64,000 bases of DNA from Ifrita kowaldi (GCA_013398055.1 VZRS01012430.1:20869-84868), one strand, 5' to 3'. Shown: positions 1 through 13,289, counted from the stretch's first letter. Notes: generated by a model not told the origin, from the sequence alone. Program-made: numbers and translations.

Positions 1-1221
1 GAACATTTGTGCTCTAAATTCAGCTTTTATCCATGCTGGATCACCACCAGCTTCCAGCCAACACCTTTGCTGGGTCCCAGGCTGGGAAAGCCAAAACCAG
101 CAGGGAGACACAAGGGCTGAATGAGAACAGAGACAGTCTGAGCTCTGTGTCTGGAAAAGAGTTTATTGGGAGTAAACAAGTTTATATTTACAGGGATACA
201 TCCAGCATGTGATCATCAGGGCAAGGCAGTCCTGGCCCTTCACCCTTCCTTAAAGGTGCATCTCTCTGTCCCTGCTCAGTCTGTCTGTCCTGCTGAGGAT
301 GGGAGCCCAGCACGGTCCTTGGGGCCAGCCCTACCCTGCCCTGCTGCAGGAATTAACTCAAACCCTTTTTCCACAGCCAGCGCTCCCAAACTCCCACAGG
401 CTGTGGCAGAAGAGCAGGGGGAACATCCCCCAAACGCACTCAGCTCCTGGGAAGCAAATTCCCCCAGCACACAGCGACACTTCCTCAATGTTTTCCCTCC
501 TGACACCTTCTCCATCTGCTGCTGTCGCTTGTACCTGCAGGGGTCAGGACAGGGGAGCAGAGCTCAGGCACAGTTTCACAGAGCTTATGCTTTGAAAGGT
601 GCAGAAACTGTTCACAGCTACTTCTGCCTCCTTTTCCGAAACCATCTCTACACAAGGCATGAACTTCAAGGTAGAAGCTTCATCTCCCCTGGGTGAAAGT
701 AGAGATCTACATCCAAGTTACTGCTCCAGCCTGCCTGGGAGAGAGGATTGGGATCTTCCAGCCTTGGGTGACTGAACAAACACAGGGTCAACCACCAGGA
801 ACGATTTGCAAACAACTGAGCAGCAGACAAATGTGCAAATGTATCTGGTGGCTACTTCTGGATAATGAATGCAGAATCTATTCCGACTCCCCTTCCTATC
901 TGCTTCTGGATAATGCATCTGTGAGCCTGAGTCAGGCTCACAAATGGTTGGCAACGAGGAAAACAGGCTGTGTTTGAGCCAAACATTATGTTCAGCAAAT
1001 AAGGAGCAGTTTTGCCACGGGCAGCTGCTGTTGGAGCCCAGTGTCAGAATCCCTCCCCTGCTCCTCGATTCCCACCCTGCCCTCAGCAGCTCTGGGGGCT
1101 GCAGGGTGCAACAGCTGACTTCTGCCTCTAAAATCTGATTTTATGCCTCAACAGCAGAGTCTGAAAGAGCACTATGGTAGTCCTTCCCCACCTATCTGCT
1201 CATTAGAAAGTGGCTCTCACA

Positions 1222-1227
1222 TTTATT
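1222..1227 (-). terminator. Candidate polyadenylation signal AATAAA
   Basis: On the minus strand this reads AATAAA, about 690 bases after the stop codon of the small two-exon gene. It would give that gene a moderate 3' UTR. A second minus-strand AATAAA lies near 163-168. Which is used cannot be told from the sequence. Confidence 0.3.
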
Positions 1228-1919
1228 TGCCTCAGCTGCTGGGAAGGCTCCAAAAATGCTAATTGCAAGGCCATTGCAGTAAATTACATTTGGTGGCACA
1301 ACTCTGAATCACCGGTTCAGGGCATTTTTCCTCCTCTTCCCTGGATTAACTCATTTTAACAAAGGTGAGGAAAAGCAGGAAAAAAATTGGGCAGGCTCTA
1401 ATTGCATGAGACTTAACAGGGAGCCAGCATTCCCCAAGTGCTGTGACTTCTGGGTGTCCCAGGGGAGGCAACTTCTCCTGGGAGTGGTGACAAACTGGAC
1501 ACTGAAGGTTTTCCAGCCACTTTGGGAAATGCTGCTGACTGGCCACGCAGTCCTGGAGCGGGAGGAGAGGAGCCTGAAACCTCTGGGAGTCTTCCCAGAG
1601 CTGCCCATGCAGGAGAAAATCCCATTTTCCCCCTGGGGAATCTGCTCTCCATCCACTCCACCCTCGGGGAAGAAGGAAAAGTCACATCACAGCACTGGGT
1701 GGCAAAAGCCCTGTCCCACCTCGGGCTATCCCAGCGCTCCACAGTGGCTCCTCACCAGGCAGGGCTGAATCCCCAGCAGGAAGGGGCTCATTCCCTCTGG
1801 GCCGTGGAAAGCTGCAGGATGCAGATCCCTGGAGGATGCTCTCGGTGTGTGAGGTGCTGCTGGCCCTGAGGGGTGGCTGCCTCTGGCTCAGCAATGTCCC
1901 CACGCTCCCAGATCCACGC

Positions 1920-4900
1920 TCAGGCTTTCCGGATGATCCTTCCCGGTTTCCTCCAGTCCCGGTACCTCTCCCTGCGCACGGAGTGCACCAGGGGCCTGGA
2001 GAAGCTGGAGGGGGCTGATCTGGTGGTGTTGCTGGTGAGGAACAAAGCAAGACATCGTTACTGGCGTGGGACAGGGCTGGGGCACTTCTGCATCCAGTGG
2101 AGGCTCCTAAAGGACAGGGAATTTTGGTTCACCGCCACCAAGGGATCAAGTGCTGGATCCTCCTGCAGCCCCTGGTGCTCAGGGCGGGCAGAGAACCAGG
2201 GCTGAGCCTCTCCTGTGCACCTGATGGGTGATGGGAACCTTCCCTGGAGGTCTTGGAAAGAGCTGCTGAACTACAGGTGCAGCTCAGAACTCCCTGAACA
2301 GAACCCCACGAACCCCATGAACAGTCAGAGCCCCAGGACCACCCCCTCTGGCCAGGGGGGTCACTGGAACCAACCCCCTTCAAAACCTCGAGTGTCTTTG
2401 AGCATCTTTGAGCAGTTTTCCTCAAAACCACTAAACCCAACGATGTGCACTCCTGGCACTTCTTTGGGATTTTTGCCACCCTGGGCTCTCTCAGGGAGCG
2501 ATCCTGGGGCTGAACCAACATTCCAGGAACCAAGCACACCACGACTCACCACACCACGTGCAGAGAGGCCCAGGACAGTGTCACAGAGCCCTTCCAGGGC
2601 CTGAAGGGGCTCCAGGAGAGCTGGAAAGGGACTTGGGACAAGGGATGGAGGGACAGGACACAGGGAATGGCTTCCCACTGCCAGAGGGCAGGGATGGATG
2701 GGATTTTGGGCAGGAATTGTTCCCTGGGAGGGTGGGGAGGCCCTGGCACAGCGTGCCCAGAGCAGCTGTGGCTGCCCCTGGAATGTCCAGGGTTGGATGG
2801 GACTTGGAGCTGCCTGTCCCAGTGACCCTGTGGGGTCAGTGAAATGATCTTTACGGTCCCTTCCAACCCAACCCAGCCTGGGATGCTGGGATGGATTCCC
2901 CCCCAGCCCAGAGTGCTGGAGGAAAGGCGAGCAGGAAGCACAAGGGACGCGGGGCTGTGCAGGGAGAGGCTGATGAATGGAGCAGGAGCGGGGGAGCCGC
3001 CAGCCACGCCAGGAGCGGAGGAGCTGTGGAAAAGCTGTGAATGTGAGAAAAAGCTGCCTCACAACAGAGCCTGTTACTATTCAACAGCCACAAAAGGAGG
3101 AAGAGCCCTGAAATCCGCCTGGGCTGAGGCTAAGTCGAGAGAGAGCACCCTCCTAATTCCTAATTAGCTCGCTGCTTTATAGCTGAATTCCCTAATTGGT
3201 GGAGGTGGCGCTCAGGGCCCGTGGCAGGAGATGGAGCTTCAGCTTCCCAGCGCTGGCGCAGCTCCAGGCTGTGCTGGGAAGCAGAGTGCCCTCACATCCT
3301 GCTCATCCAGGGAGCTCTGCCTTGCTCTTACCTCGGGGTTAAGCCCTTACAGGAAGGTTCTGGGTGGCTGCCTTGGCAGTGTCTGCAAATCTTTCCTAAA
3401 ATCCTACAACCCTTGAGCCCCAGACCACACCAGCCCCTCGCTGTGGTTCCTCCTGGCTGGAGATGGCACCAGCCCTGCCCAGGCTGCGCTGCCGCTGCCA
3501 CCAGGGCTGGGTTGGGTGTCCCAGGTGCCTGTTCTTGCTCTGGAGCAGGAGCTGCCTTGGTGCTGTGCTGGTCCTGGCCTGGTGCAAGGCATGAGGAAGC
3601 TTTTTCCCACCGCTGAGCCACGGCTTGGACTCCCCGGACAGCCAGGCCACAGATGTGGCAGCTGTTTCTGAGCACTTCCTAAGCCCGGGACCACGCTGAG
3701 GGATGAACATCTGGCTCCAGCTGTGCTCTCTGGGCACTGGAAACCTCGTGGGCTCATCAGGCAAGAACAGCTCAGCGTTACTGCAGCAGGGCTGGGTGAG
3801 CCCAGGCTGCACCAGAACCAGGGAGCCTACACGGGACAATCTAAATTCCACTAAAAGTATCCCAATTCCTCCTGTAATTCTGCAGCTCTCTGGGTCACAG
3901 AGCTTCACCTGTTTATGGTGCGACCTGTGAATTGTCTGGGGGATCTACAGAGACCTGGTGGCTCTGCTTTCCCACCCTGGGGGCAGCTGGAGGAGCAGCA
4001 GGAGTGGGGCTGTGACAGCAGGGTGGGCTGCACACCCAGCTGGGATGGAGAGGGCTGGGATGTCTCCAGGGTGTGGGGCCCTACACTGATCATCCAGCTC
4101 GGTCCCACATCCTGAAACGAGGCTGGGTGAGGCAGCAGCTCACCAACCCAAACTGGGGAATTTTGGTTTTGATGGGTTATCTATATCTGTTTTAAAAACC
4201 TCAGTCCTGTGACATTATCCTGGCTGCTTGATGCAAGTTTGGTGTTGTTTGGTGGCTTCCAGTAAATCAAACAACTCCACTAGGTTTTCTCTCTGGCATC
4301 AGGGTGCCCCAGAGCTCAGTGCAAGTTGTGTCCCAGTTCCTCCCTGCACTCTGCCTTGGTCACAGCGAGGAAATCTGCCTCTGACCTCGATCAGAACCCA
4401 GCCAGCCCCATCCCTTTCAAGCTATTTCTGCTCTGTCTCCACCCGTGGCTGCGTTCCCAGTGCTGATCATTTCACTTGCACAAGGTGCAGCTCAGCTCTG
4501 CTGCTCTGGAAATCCAGCCAGGGAATGTATTCCTGAACTGTGGATGAAGGGGCTGGGAGCTGCTGGCTGCTGATTTCCAGCGAGCCATGGGTGCAGCCTC
4601 ACACCAGCGCTTTCTCCTGGGGTTCTCATGGACGGAGACCCCTCTGGGGGTGTTTGTCCAGCTCCAGGCACAGCAGGGCTGGAATTGTGGCTGGGAATGA
4701 TGCACATCAGAGGATTAGGGTAAGGACTGAGCTGAGAGCTCTGTGCACTTGAGCTGCAGCAGCCAGACCTGGAGCAGACTGGGTCACAGGAACATTTAGG
4801 TCCAGAGCTCTGAGGTGCTGGTGTGACACGGCCTGAGATCTGGCAGGAGGTGGATTTTGGGGTGTGATTCTGTAATCACACAGCTGATGGAAGATAAGGA

Positions 4901-5722
4901 ATATCTGATGTCCAGATATTCTTCCTGACAAGACCCCAACACTGTTACATGTGAACAACACAATAAACAACGTTTGCAGGAACAGATCTGAATTTTAAAG
5001 GTGTGCAGCATTTTTCATTAATTGCCATTTTTGTTGTTGGGCAGAAAACAAGGGATTGGTGTAGTGGGCACAGCCCAGGGAGTGGGAGGAGACGGAGAGA
5101 TAGTGACATGCACGGTAGTGATTTAACATGAAATACTCTGACTGCAAGCAGTCTCTGGAGGTTTGTGCCTCATTGATGAATATCATGCATGAAGCGTAGC
5201 TCCTTGTGCTACCCACATTTGTCTCTTCCAGGTCTGGTGATAGGGAACCTGAGTCACAGCGAATATGCTGAGTTACAGCACATTTCCACAGGAAAAAAAA
5301 AAATCCCTAAAAAAACCCCCCAGCCAAACGCCAGGCGTGTTTATCTGCAAGTGTGTCAAACGCACGGGCTGCTCAGACAATGCCGGCTCAGAGGATTAAC
5401 AGCCCTTAATCCTCCCTCCGTGCAGCAATGCCCGGCAGATCAACAGACACGGACACATCTCCAAGGAGCGGTGGACGCGCTCACAAACAACCCTCCCCAC
5501 CAAAACACCCCCGGGCCGTGCGCCTTGGGCAGCAGGACAGGCAGCAACTCACCTGGAGGACCAAACGGGACCCGCCTGCTTCTTCGGCTTGGCCATCTGC
5601 TTCTGGTACTCCATCCAGCCGCTCACCAGCTCGTGCAGGATCATCACGTAGAGAAGGAAAATGAGAATCCTGGGATCCATCCGTGGCACCTCGGGGTCTG
5701 CCTCATTGGGTACAGGTGACAT
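1920..5722 (-). CDS. Unrecognised small single-pass membrane or secreted protein, two exons
   Basis: Model: exon 1 at 5722-5553 and exon 2 at 2031-1920, 93 aa plus TGA. Exon 1 ends at a strong donor (CCAG|GTGAGT). Exon 2 follows a pyrimidine-rich acceptor (TTGTTCCTCACCAG). The phases fit (2 nt + 1 nt), and exon 2 stays open for 37 codons to its stop. Residues about 18-35 form one hydrophobic stretch (ILIFLLYVMILHELVSGW). A second Met (MDPR, at 5680) would make this an N-terminal signal peptide with a plausible cut after VSG. The rest is Lys/Arg-rich (KPKK, RRERYRDWRKPGR, IIRKA end), with an NTT glycosylation sequon near residue 58. A CpG-rich stretch lies immediately upstream. I do not recognise the family. 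It could be a small integral membrane protein or a secreted basic peptide. Further exons inside the 3.5-kb intron cannot be excluded. The exon pair is seen in the sequence; the function is unknown. Confidence 0.5.
2032..5552 (-). other. Intron of the small gene
   Basis: This 3.5-kb span lies between the donor after 5553 and the acceptor before 2031. It holds one CR1 fragment (about 2625-2892) and otherwise unique AT/GC-mixed sequence. No additional exon was convincing. Confidence 0.4.
2625..2892 (+). mobile_element. CR1 LINE 3' fragment
   Basis: Matches the avian CR1 tail: the 'gacttgggacaagggatgga' start, then 'ttccctgggagggtggggag', 'gcccagagcagctgtggctg' and 'ggtcccttccaaccca'. It is 5'-truncated, diverged, and lacks a clean terminal octamer repeat. 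Lies in the intron of the small gene. Confidence 0.85.
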
Positions 5723-6060
5723 TTGCTCGGGGGGGAGCTCCGGGAGCCGCAGGGATGCAAAGGTCGCTGCTGCTGCTGGAAGAGCAGGCTGGGCTCCGTG
5801 CAGAGCGAATTAGCGCTGCAGAAATGCCCCGGGGGGATCAGAGCCCGCTGCCTACGGTGTGAAGCAGCACAAACGCAGCTCCTGGCGCTTCCTCCCGCGG
5901 TCTGGGTCACATCTTCGGCGGCTCCAGCCCCGTGTGTCCCCCCTGTCGCTCATGGCTTTGTCTGCATCGCTCCGCAGCCGGAGCTGCCCACACTCGGGTG
6001 GCAGGAGCAGCCGCCCCTCTCGGCTGGAGGGGAGACTTGGCTGCCGTGCCTGAGCAGCGG
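5723..6060 (-). promoter_or_regulatory. CpG-rich putative promoter/5' UTR of the small gene
   Basis: The stretch directly upstream of the minus-strand ATG at 5722 is GC-rich with clustered CpG dinucleotides (for example around 5819-5900 and 5970-6050). The flanking bases have few. This fits a CpG-island promoter and supports exon 1 being a true first exon. No TATA box was identified. Confidence 0.4.
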
Positions 6061-6454
6061 CACAGGCAGAGAGCACTGTCTGGCTGCGAGGAATAAATTA
6101 AACCCCCAGTCAATCACTGGGGATTCTCCGAGCTGGCTCTTCCCAGAGCCTCAGGATTCGGGGCTGCACCGAGCCAGGCTTGTTTAGGAGAGTTACTGAG
6201 TATTTTGCAGCTGAGAATTTTTTTCTCCTGCTCAGTTTTCTCTCACTCTCTTATTTTGTTTTCCTTGCTATTATCCCTCACCTGAATCTTCAGCTGCTGT
6301 TTCCCCAGCGTGAGGCTCTGGCGGGTTCCTGATGTGCAGGAAAGCTGCGGCCACAGCATCCAGGCTTCCCAAACCACAGCTCCTCTCCAGCCCCTCAGCC
6401 TGGTTCTGTTCAGAGTGGAGGATCTTGCTCAGCTGAGATCTGGTTGTGCCACCA

Positions 6455-6715
6455 GATCACAGAATCCCAGACTGGTTTGGGTTGGAAGGGACCTTAAAGC
6501 CCATCCAGTGGCAGCCCTGCCATGGGCAGGGACACCTCCCACTGTCCCAGGCTGCTCCAACTCCATCCAACCTGGCCTTGGACACACACAGGCTTGGAGA
6601 GACCTGGATCCCTGGTCTTGGACACTTCCAGGGATCCAGGGGCAGCCACAGCTTCTCTGGGCACCCTGTGCCAGTATCTGAACACCCTGAGATCCCCTCA
6701 GCCTCTCCTTTTTTT
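6455..6715 (-). mobile_element. CR1 LINE 3' fragment
   Basis: Begins with the reverse-complement CR1 3' end (atcacagaatcccagactgg…gggttggaagggacc) and continues through the usual tail block (gggacacctcccactgtccc, ggatccaggggcagccacag). It is 5'-truncated, in minus orientation. Confidence 0.88.
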
Positions 6716-8049
6716 CCTCCGTGGACACAGTGCAATACTTGTGTCTGGAATTTCTAGCAGGATAAAAGCTTAATTCAGTCTCGCTACGACACTTGTATGA
6801 ACCAAACAAAAAAATGCCCTCTCAAGAATTGTTTTTAAGGCCATCTTACTCAAAATTTGTGTTATTCCAATGCAATCTTCCCACAAGTGAAACAATAAGC
6901 CCTCAATAACTAATTAGGATCATCCAGAACCAAACCTGTGCCCAAGAGCAGAAAAGGGGTCCCGAAGGAGGGGCAAACCCAGGGACCCCCAGGACCCTCC
7001 ATCCCACAGCTCCTACACAGACAGGGCGAGCTGGGCTCGGGGTTCCACAGGCTGGGCAGTGCAATTGAGGTGTGACAAACACATCACAACCCTCCCACAA
7101 CAAACTCGCCACGGGGAAGCTGCTCCTCACCTCACCCACCTGAGGTCAGGGGTTTCTCAGAAACCTTTCCCTTGGGTGTGTAAGTGCAGACAGGTGTGCA
7201 GTAGCCAGGGCTTCGACAATTTTCTGTTAAGTACCAATTAAATGCACATTAAGGGACTCTAATTCCATGCTAGATCTGCATATGAAATAAACCCATCAAT
7301 GCCCCAGCCAAACGTGCACCTCCAAGCGCTGTGTGACTTTCCCTCAGCCAACTCATGGCGAGCCCAGAAGTGCTGAGTAACTCTAAACTGGGAGGAGAAG
7401 AGCTCGTGGAGGGGAGTGAGCAAGTGAATGAAAGCAGCCAGGACTGGAGGTGTTCTAGCAGCTCTGAAAATGGGAATATTTGAGGTTCTCCATGAAGGGA
7501 TAGTGGAGCTGTTCCCATGGCAACGGAGAGAGTTGCCAGGCTGCGCGTGATGGGTTCTGATGTATGGTACGAGTCAGGCGTGGTGAGGGGTTGGAGACCA
7601 AGGACAACACTGATGTTTTATACAAATGCAATTTTTGATGAGTAAACCCAACGTGACTCCTTTGTCCCAGGGGGGAGCAGCTTTTCCCACAGAGAGAGAC
7701 GTTGCCAGGGTAGGAGCAGTGGAATAACTCCTAACAACTCGCTCAGATCTGTAAGAGATGCTCCAACACCTGAGCAAAAGTAATAATTAATACTAGATAA
7801 GGTAGAGAAGCCACCAACTCGTGAGCTGAGAGCACGGCAGCTGACTCCCAAACTGTGACTAGTCATGAGCAGCAAGTTCTTTGACAAATGAGTCAAAAAT
7901 ATTTAGATTTTAGAGTGATTAAAGCCTAGTTTGGGAGGGAAGGGTGGGAGCTGGTGGTGCTGCTGAGGGACCCCTGTGGTGGCCATGGGGTACAGGGGGT
8001 ACAGGACCCCCTCACAGCAGTGGGGAGCCCTGGGATGTTGGTGTTTCCC

Positions 8050-8302
8050 CTCAGCCTGAAGGCAGATTTAGATGAGATATTCGGAAGGAATTGTTCCCTG
8101 GGAGGGTGGGCAGGCCCTGGCACAGGGTGCCCAGAGCAGCTGTGGCTGCCCCTGGATCCCTGGCAGTGCCCAAGGCCAGGCTGGACACTGGGGCTTGGAG
8201 CAGCCTGGGATGCTGGAAGGGGTCCCTGCCCACAGCAGGGGTGGAAGGAGATGAGTTTTAAGGTTCCTTTTAACCCAAACCAGTCTGGGATTCTGTGATT
8301 CC
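8050..8302 (+). mobile_element. CR1 LINE 3' fragment
   Basis: Contains the CR1 tail blocks ttgttccctgggagggtggg, gcccagagcagctgtggctg and ggatccctggcagtgcccaa. It ends with 'ctgggattctgtgattccac', the CR1 3' terminus. Plus orientation, 5'-truncated. Confidence 0.88.
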
Positions 8303-8656
8303 ACAACTTCAGCCCAAGGGCACGGCCTCGGTGTTCTCCTGGAGAAGTTTGGTGGGAGCAGAAGCCCCTGTGAGGATCCTTCACGTGTCCAAACACTGCC
8401 AGTAGAGTCCAGCAGCCATCTGCAAACTCACCGTGGATTCCTAAGAGCTGGGAGCAATTAACAGCTGGGCTCTTGCCCTGTTTGATAATCATCAGTAGCC
8501 AAGATAAGCCAATAAAATGTGTATACAAGGCTGGTGATAACACAGGCACCAAGCAGAGCTCACCTGCAGGCCAGAGCCTTGATCTGCTCCTCCAGTTCTC
8601 CACTGCTCTGCAAATGGCTTTGATTAAGAGCCAGCACTCCTCAGAGAGTGCCAGCA

Positions 8657-8678
8657 CTCCTGCTGCTGCTGCTGCTGC
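8657..8678. repeat. Short CTG microsatellite
   Basis: About six uninterrupted CTG triplets. It is short and lies in intergenic DNA with no overlapping gene. Confidence 0.6.
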
Positions 8679-10794
8679 TTTCAGACAGCCCCACAGAGAT
8701 GGCAAGCAGGTGGAACCTGGGTGGAGGCTGTGGGAAAGGAGAAAAGCTCCCCAACCTGAAGTGAGAGGGAAGCAGGACCTGGGTGATGTCAGAGAGCCTG
8801 GAACTCAGGCAGGCTCTGAAGAGCAGGGAATGAAAAGCAGACTTTGGGACACAAAGCAGCCTGCTCCAGGTGTGGTGGGGCACAAACCCAGGCAGAGGAA
8901 AACTCTTTCTACACGAAGCAGACACAGAAGGGACACAGCTGAGCTCCTCAGCAATGTCAGCACCTCATTCCTAAGCAGCAGCAGGGGCAGGTTGGAAATT
9001 CCTTTGTAAAACCAGGGTGGACATGAGGCCAAGCTCCTTTGTCCAAGCCTCAGTCCAGCTGATTGGGCTGGAATTAAAACCCAGAATAACTGAGTAGTTA
9101 CCAGCCCTTCACTGCTTGCAAGCCCAGCTACTGCAGCCTTCCCGTTGTTTGGGCTGAGCATTGGTGGAGCAGAGGCCCTGAGGAACAGGGCTGTGTCCCT
9201 CCGCTCCCCAGGGCCTGTTTTCCTCAGTTTGGGTGCCAGTCTCAGCCTCTTCACTGCTAAAGAGATTCTAATAAACAGAGGTGGGAGGTGCCAGTTAATA
9301 TTGATATTCATTGCAGCCCTGTAACACCAATGTTCACCCTCCTTCAGGCTCCCGGGAAGCATCCATCATCCCATTCCTCCACTTGGAATGTGGTGTGACC
9401 AACTAACAAATGGGAAAACCCACCTTCCTGAGGGCTCACCACTGACCCAGAACTCTCACAACCCCCAAGGTGCATCACAAAAAGGCAGCAACAATTGTTT
9501 TCTTACAGTAAATCAGGGTTGACCTAAACCTTGCTGCAATTTTTTGCTTTTTAGAAGGAGCTCCTGAGCTTCACTGCGAAGACAGTGATCTGCATTTCCC
9601 TTTTGGGGCCCAAAGGCTGCAGGATGCCTCCAGCTACCAGGGCAGACAAGTTCTGGAAACATCAAACCTCCCACACACAGGTGGAACTGAAAGATCAGGA
9701 CAAGGCAGCTCTTGCAAGAGGCCATGAGGACACAGCCCAAAATTCCTGTGGCACCCAGAAGGTCCAGTGACCCCCCCAGGCAGAGTCAAGCCACAAACAC
9801 CTGCAAGTCCCTCTGCTTAGACACAGCACTGGCCAAGGGGGATTGGAGGTCCTGCTGTCTCCAAATCCCCCAGGCAGGGCCCTGTTGGTTGCAGGGCTGT
9901 TTCCTGCATCACCACAGCCCATGAATGTTGTCCTGCTGGGTGTAGGTGAGATGGAAAACTGATTCCTTTCCTTGCCCTTTGGCTGCTCTTCAAGGAACCA
10001 CCTATAAAAATCCCCCTGCAATTATGTGATTATTCAGTAGAGATTGAGCAGAGACCACGTTGGTGCTGGTTTGGAGAACGTGGGCTGGGAACAAACCTGG
10101 CTGTGACCCACTGGAGCAGAGGTTTTGTTGTTGTTGCTGCCCAGGCTTCGTTTCACAAGTCACTGGTGACACCTTGAACGATGTGTGAGCCCAGGGGAAT
10201 GAAGCACTGCAGGCACAGCCTCTCTTTCCTCTCTCAGCACACCAGGGCTCCTTTCCTGTGCTCAGGAATCAGACAGATCTGGAAGCAGAGAGGAGAGTGG
10301 ATGCAAACTGCCAGAGCAGCTCTCAGCCTTCACAGCAGACAGGAAAATGGAGTTTCAGAGTTAAAAAGAACAAGGGGCACTGCAGAATCTGTCAGCTCCT
10401 TCCACAGGCTCAAACGAGTCGATAATTAACAAAAGAAAGAACAGATGCTATGAGACACATTTCTTCTGAGGGTATTTACTTGCTTCTACCTACAACTGTG
10501 CCTGGAAAAGTGGCAATATGAAAGTGGCATTCTTAATCATTGGGTTGCTTTGTATCAGATTGGTAATGACTCATCACCAGGATTTTGTGCACATTTCACC
10601 CCTTCTTTATTCTGTTAACCCTCATCAGGCAACTCAGCTTTGGCACAGCAAATCGATGCTGGCCTGAGGGGAAAAAATAATATTAAAACTACAATAACAA
10701 TTGTCTCCTGAGTCCTGGGCTGGTTTTTTATGGCAATGGCACAAGAACCAGCACGGTTTAGTCTGGCTCAGGCTGGATGGATGGTTACAGGAAT

Positions 10795-10985
10795 TACCAC
10801 AGAAATATCTGAGGGTGGGCAGGCCCTGGCACAGAGCAGCTGTGGCTGCCCCTGGATCCCTGGCAGTGCCCAAGGCCAGGCTGGACAGGGCTTGGAGCAG
10901 CCTGGGACAGTGGAAGGTGTCCCTGCCATGGCAGGGGTGGATGGGATGAGCTTTAAGGTCGCTCCCAACCCAAACCCTGCTGATT
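10795..10985 (+). mobile_element. CR1 LINE 3' fragment
   Basis: A short CR1 tail (gagggtgggcaggccctggc, ggatccctggcagtgcccaa, ggtgtccctgccatggcagg) with a small internal deletion compared with neighbouring copies. Plus orientation. Confidence 0.85.
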
Positions 10986-13289
10986 CTTTCTCACTTCCCT
11001 GCCATAGAACGACCTTCTCAGAAGCTGTTGAAGAAGGGAAGACCCCGATTCTCACTCCTGGGCTGCTGTCTCTATCACAGGCAGATGTGGGGCTGTGCTC
11101 TCCCAGTGGTGTTTTCCCTTTCCCAGGGCCCAGGCCCTGCTGATGAGGAGGAGCAGAGCACAGACTCACCCCAGGGTAGCTCTGCCAGCCCAGGTGAGGC
11201 ACCTTTGCCCCTTGTGCAATTGTTTTGCAAGAAAAGGAAGCAGGTTTCACTGCCTCCAGTTGTTCAGCGTTGTCCTTCTCCTCAAACTCCCCTGGCAGGT
11301 CCAGCAGGCCGAAACCCACCCACACAGATGGTTCAGCTGCTTTTGTGAAGTTCTCCTTCCAGCTGGACTGACCTCGTTATCTTTAGTGCGGTCCCCACGT
11401 GCTGCTGGATTCTCCTCAATTTGCTGATGGTCCTTCTTGCACCACAGAGGGCAAGAACAGGGAAGGGACTTGGGAAAGAGCAGGGAATGCAGGGGATGTC
11501 CATGAACTGGAGCAACCACAGGGCAGCAACCCTGACTGAAGTGTCCACAGCACGGAGCGACCCTGGGTGGAGCTGCCCTTGATCCATGGGCACCTGAAGC
11601 TCTGAGAAGCTGATCTGCCCCTTGTTTTTAATGCTGAGCCCGGCTCTGGTGGAAGGGGAGTGCTGGCAAGGACACCCAGAGCACGCCTGGGATTATCTCT
11701 AATGAGGAAGGAGCTCAGTCCTTGTTAACAAAACAGCCCGGGGGGGAAATTAAGGTGAGAAAGCCAAGTGGAGAGAGCAGGGAGGTCACAGCAGGATCTA
11801 TCAGAGAAGGTTAGAAATGCTTCCTCCTGCTGCAAAGCTGCTCCATCAAGACACCTATCCACGGACACAGCTGTGGGAACAGAGACTTCTCAGCCACTGA
11901 GAGACTTCTCACTGCTGTACAAAAGGGAACATAGAGCAGCATCCATGTGTCACCCATCAAAACTGGAATTAAGCTGGAGACTCTGGATGGCCCCGTGTGC
12001 TCTGTCTCTGCCTCTGGAGAGACTCAGAGCACTCAGGTCCACGCTGTGGCACAGCCCTGCCCCACACAGCCCTGCTGCTGGGCACCTCCAAGCACACCTC
12101 CTCATACAACTGAGACAGCCCCAGCCTGAGGAGAGCTCAAAGAGCATTCAGAGCAGGTAGAAACTCCTTTATATGCACCTGCAGGCAAAACCGGGGTGTT
12201 CTCCACCCTCAAATGGCTGAATAATGCTGAAAAAGGAAATAAATAACTAAGAAAAAAAAATTATCTCTATCCCAGCTGAAACCAGGACAGGAATTAACAA
12301 GATTTTTCGTGTCACTTCATTTTCTGGGCTAGATGCAACTCTTCCAAAGTTGAAGACAGACATTCATCCCGAGGAGCTGGATAAGGGGATCCTCTTTTGC
12401 AGGAAAAGTCACAAACCAAATCTCCCACCCCACACAACTCACCAGAATTGAGCCAAGGGTGACTGCAAAGCCTGAATCTTGCAGCAGCTCTGCCAGAAAA
12501 GTCTCCTGGAGAGGGATAACTCAGTTTCCTGCTGTGCAGCACCTGCTCCAGCCTTTGTCAGACTCCTTTCAATGTCCATCTTCCCTCCAGCCACCTGCAC
12601 CACATCCCATTCATTGTTCCAAATCATTTTCCAGTGAGTCCAGTGCCCACAGCACCCAGAACAGGGTGTTCTGCCACGGAGCAGATGCTTTGGAGCACTC
12701 AGAAGCGTGAGGATGCCTGACAACGCCTTCAGCTGTCCAGTCCCCACCTCTTGTTACCCTGTAAGTCACAGCCTGGCTGAGCCTGAGGAACCCCAGTGGG
12801 CTCTGAGTTCCTCTGATCCCTCAGCAAAGCCCACAGATTGCTCCAGACAATTTGAATTCTCTGTAAACGCTCTCTCCGCAGCGAGGCACAGCAGGTTTGG
12901 AGAGAACACTCGGTTCGTTCGTGTCCCAGAGCTCACACCCCCGTTGCAAAGACAAACTGTCACCTCTAAGCGTGAGCAGGGAGCGATCCCAGCTCCCCGT
13001 GTGCCAGCCCGGGACGATTTCAGGGCACGCAGGGCTGCACCACCCTCTAGTGCACACCTACAGCAGTGCCTGTGCTCACAGCGTCCCTGCCGGGCGCTGT
13101 GCTGAAAGATTGGGAAAGAATTCCCTTATCCAGCCCGGCTGAACCTCCTGAACCTCCCCCGGAGCTGTGCCGGCACCAGCCCCTGCAACAGCAGCTGCGG
13201 GAGCAGAAGGGAGAGAATCCCTCTGAGTGGGAACCCCAGAGCAGAACCGAGGCGTATCCCGGCCCTGGCACAGGGAAAAGCCACGGTCC

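Larger units (their letters stand above)
6060..13280. other. Intergenic, no recognisable gene
   Basis: Apart from three CR1 fragments and a short CTG repeat, I see no exon-like block with splice sites and coding bias on either strand. Open frames here are short, unrelated to known families, and often overlap CR1. Confidence 0.5.

Noticed and set aside
1873..2205. Plus-strand 110-codon open frame (RMILPGFLQSRYLSLRTEC…) that at first looked like an orphan exon
   Set aside because: It is the antisense shadow of exon 2 of the minus-strand small gene. The minus reading has a better acceptor, matching phase with exon 1, and a stop.
2361..3062. 233-codon minus-strand frame
   Set aside because: It overlaps the antisense of a CR1 tail, is low-complexity Pro/Ser-rich, and lacks family similarity.
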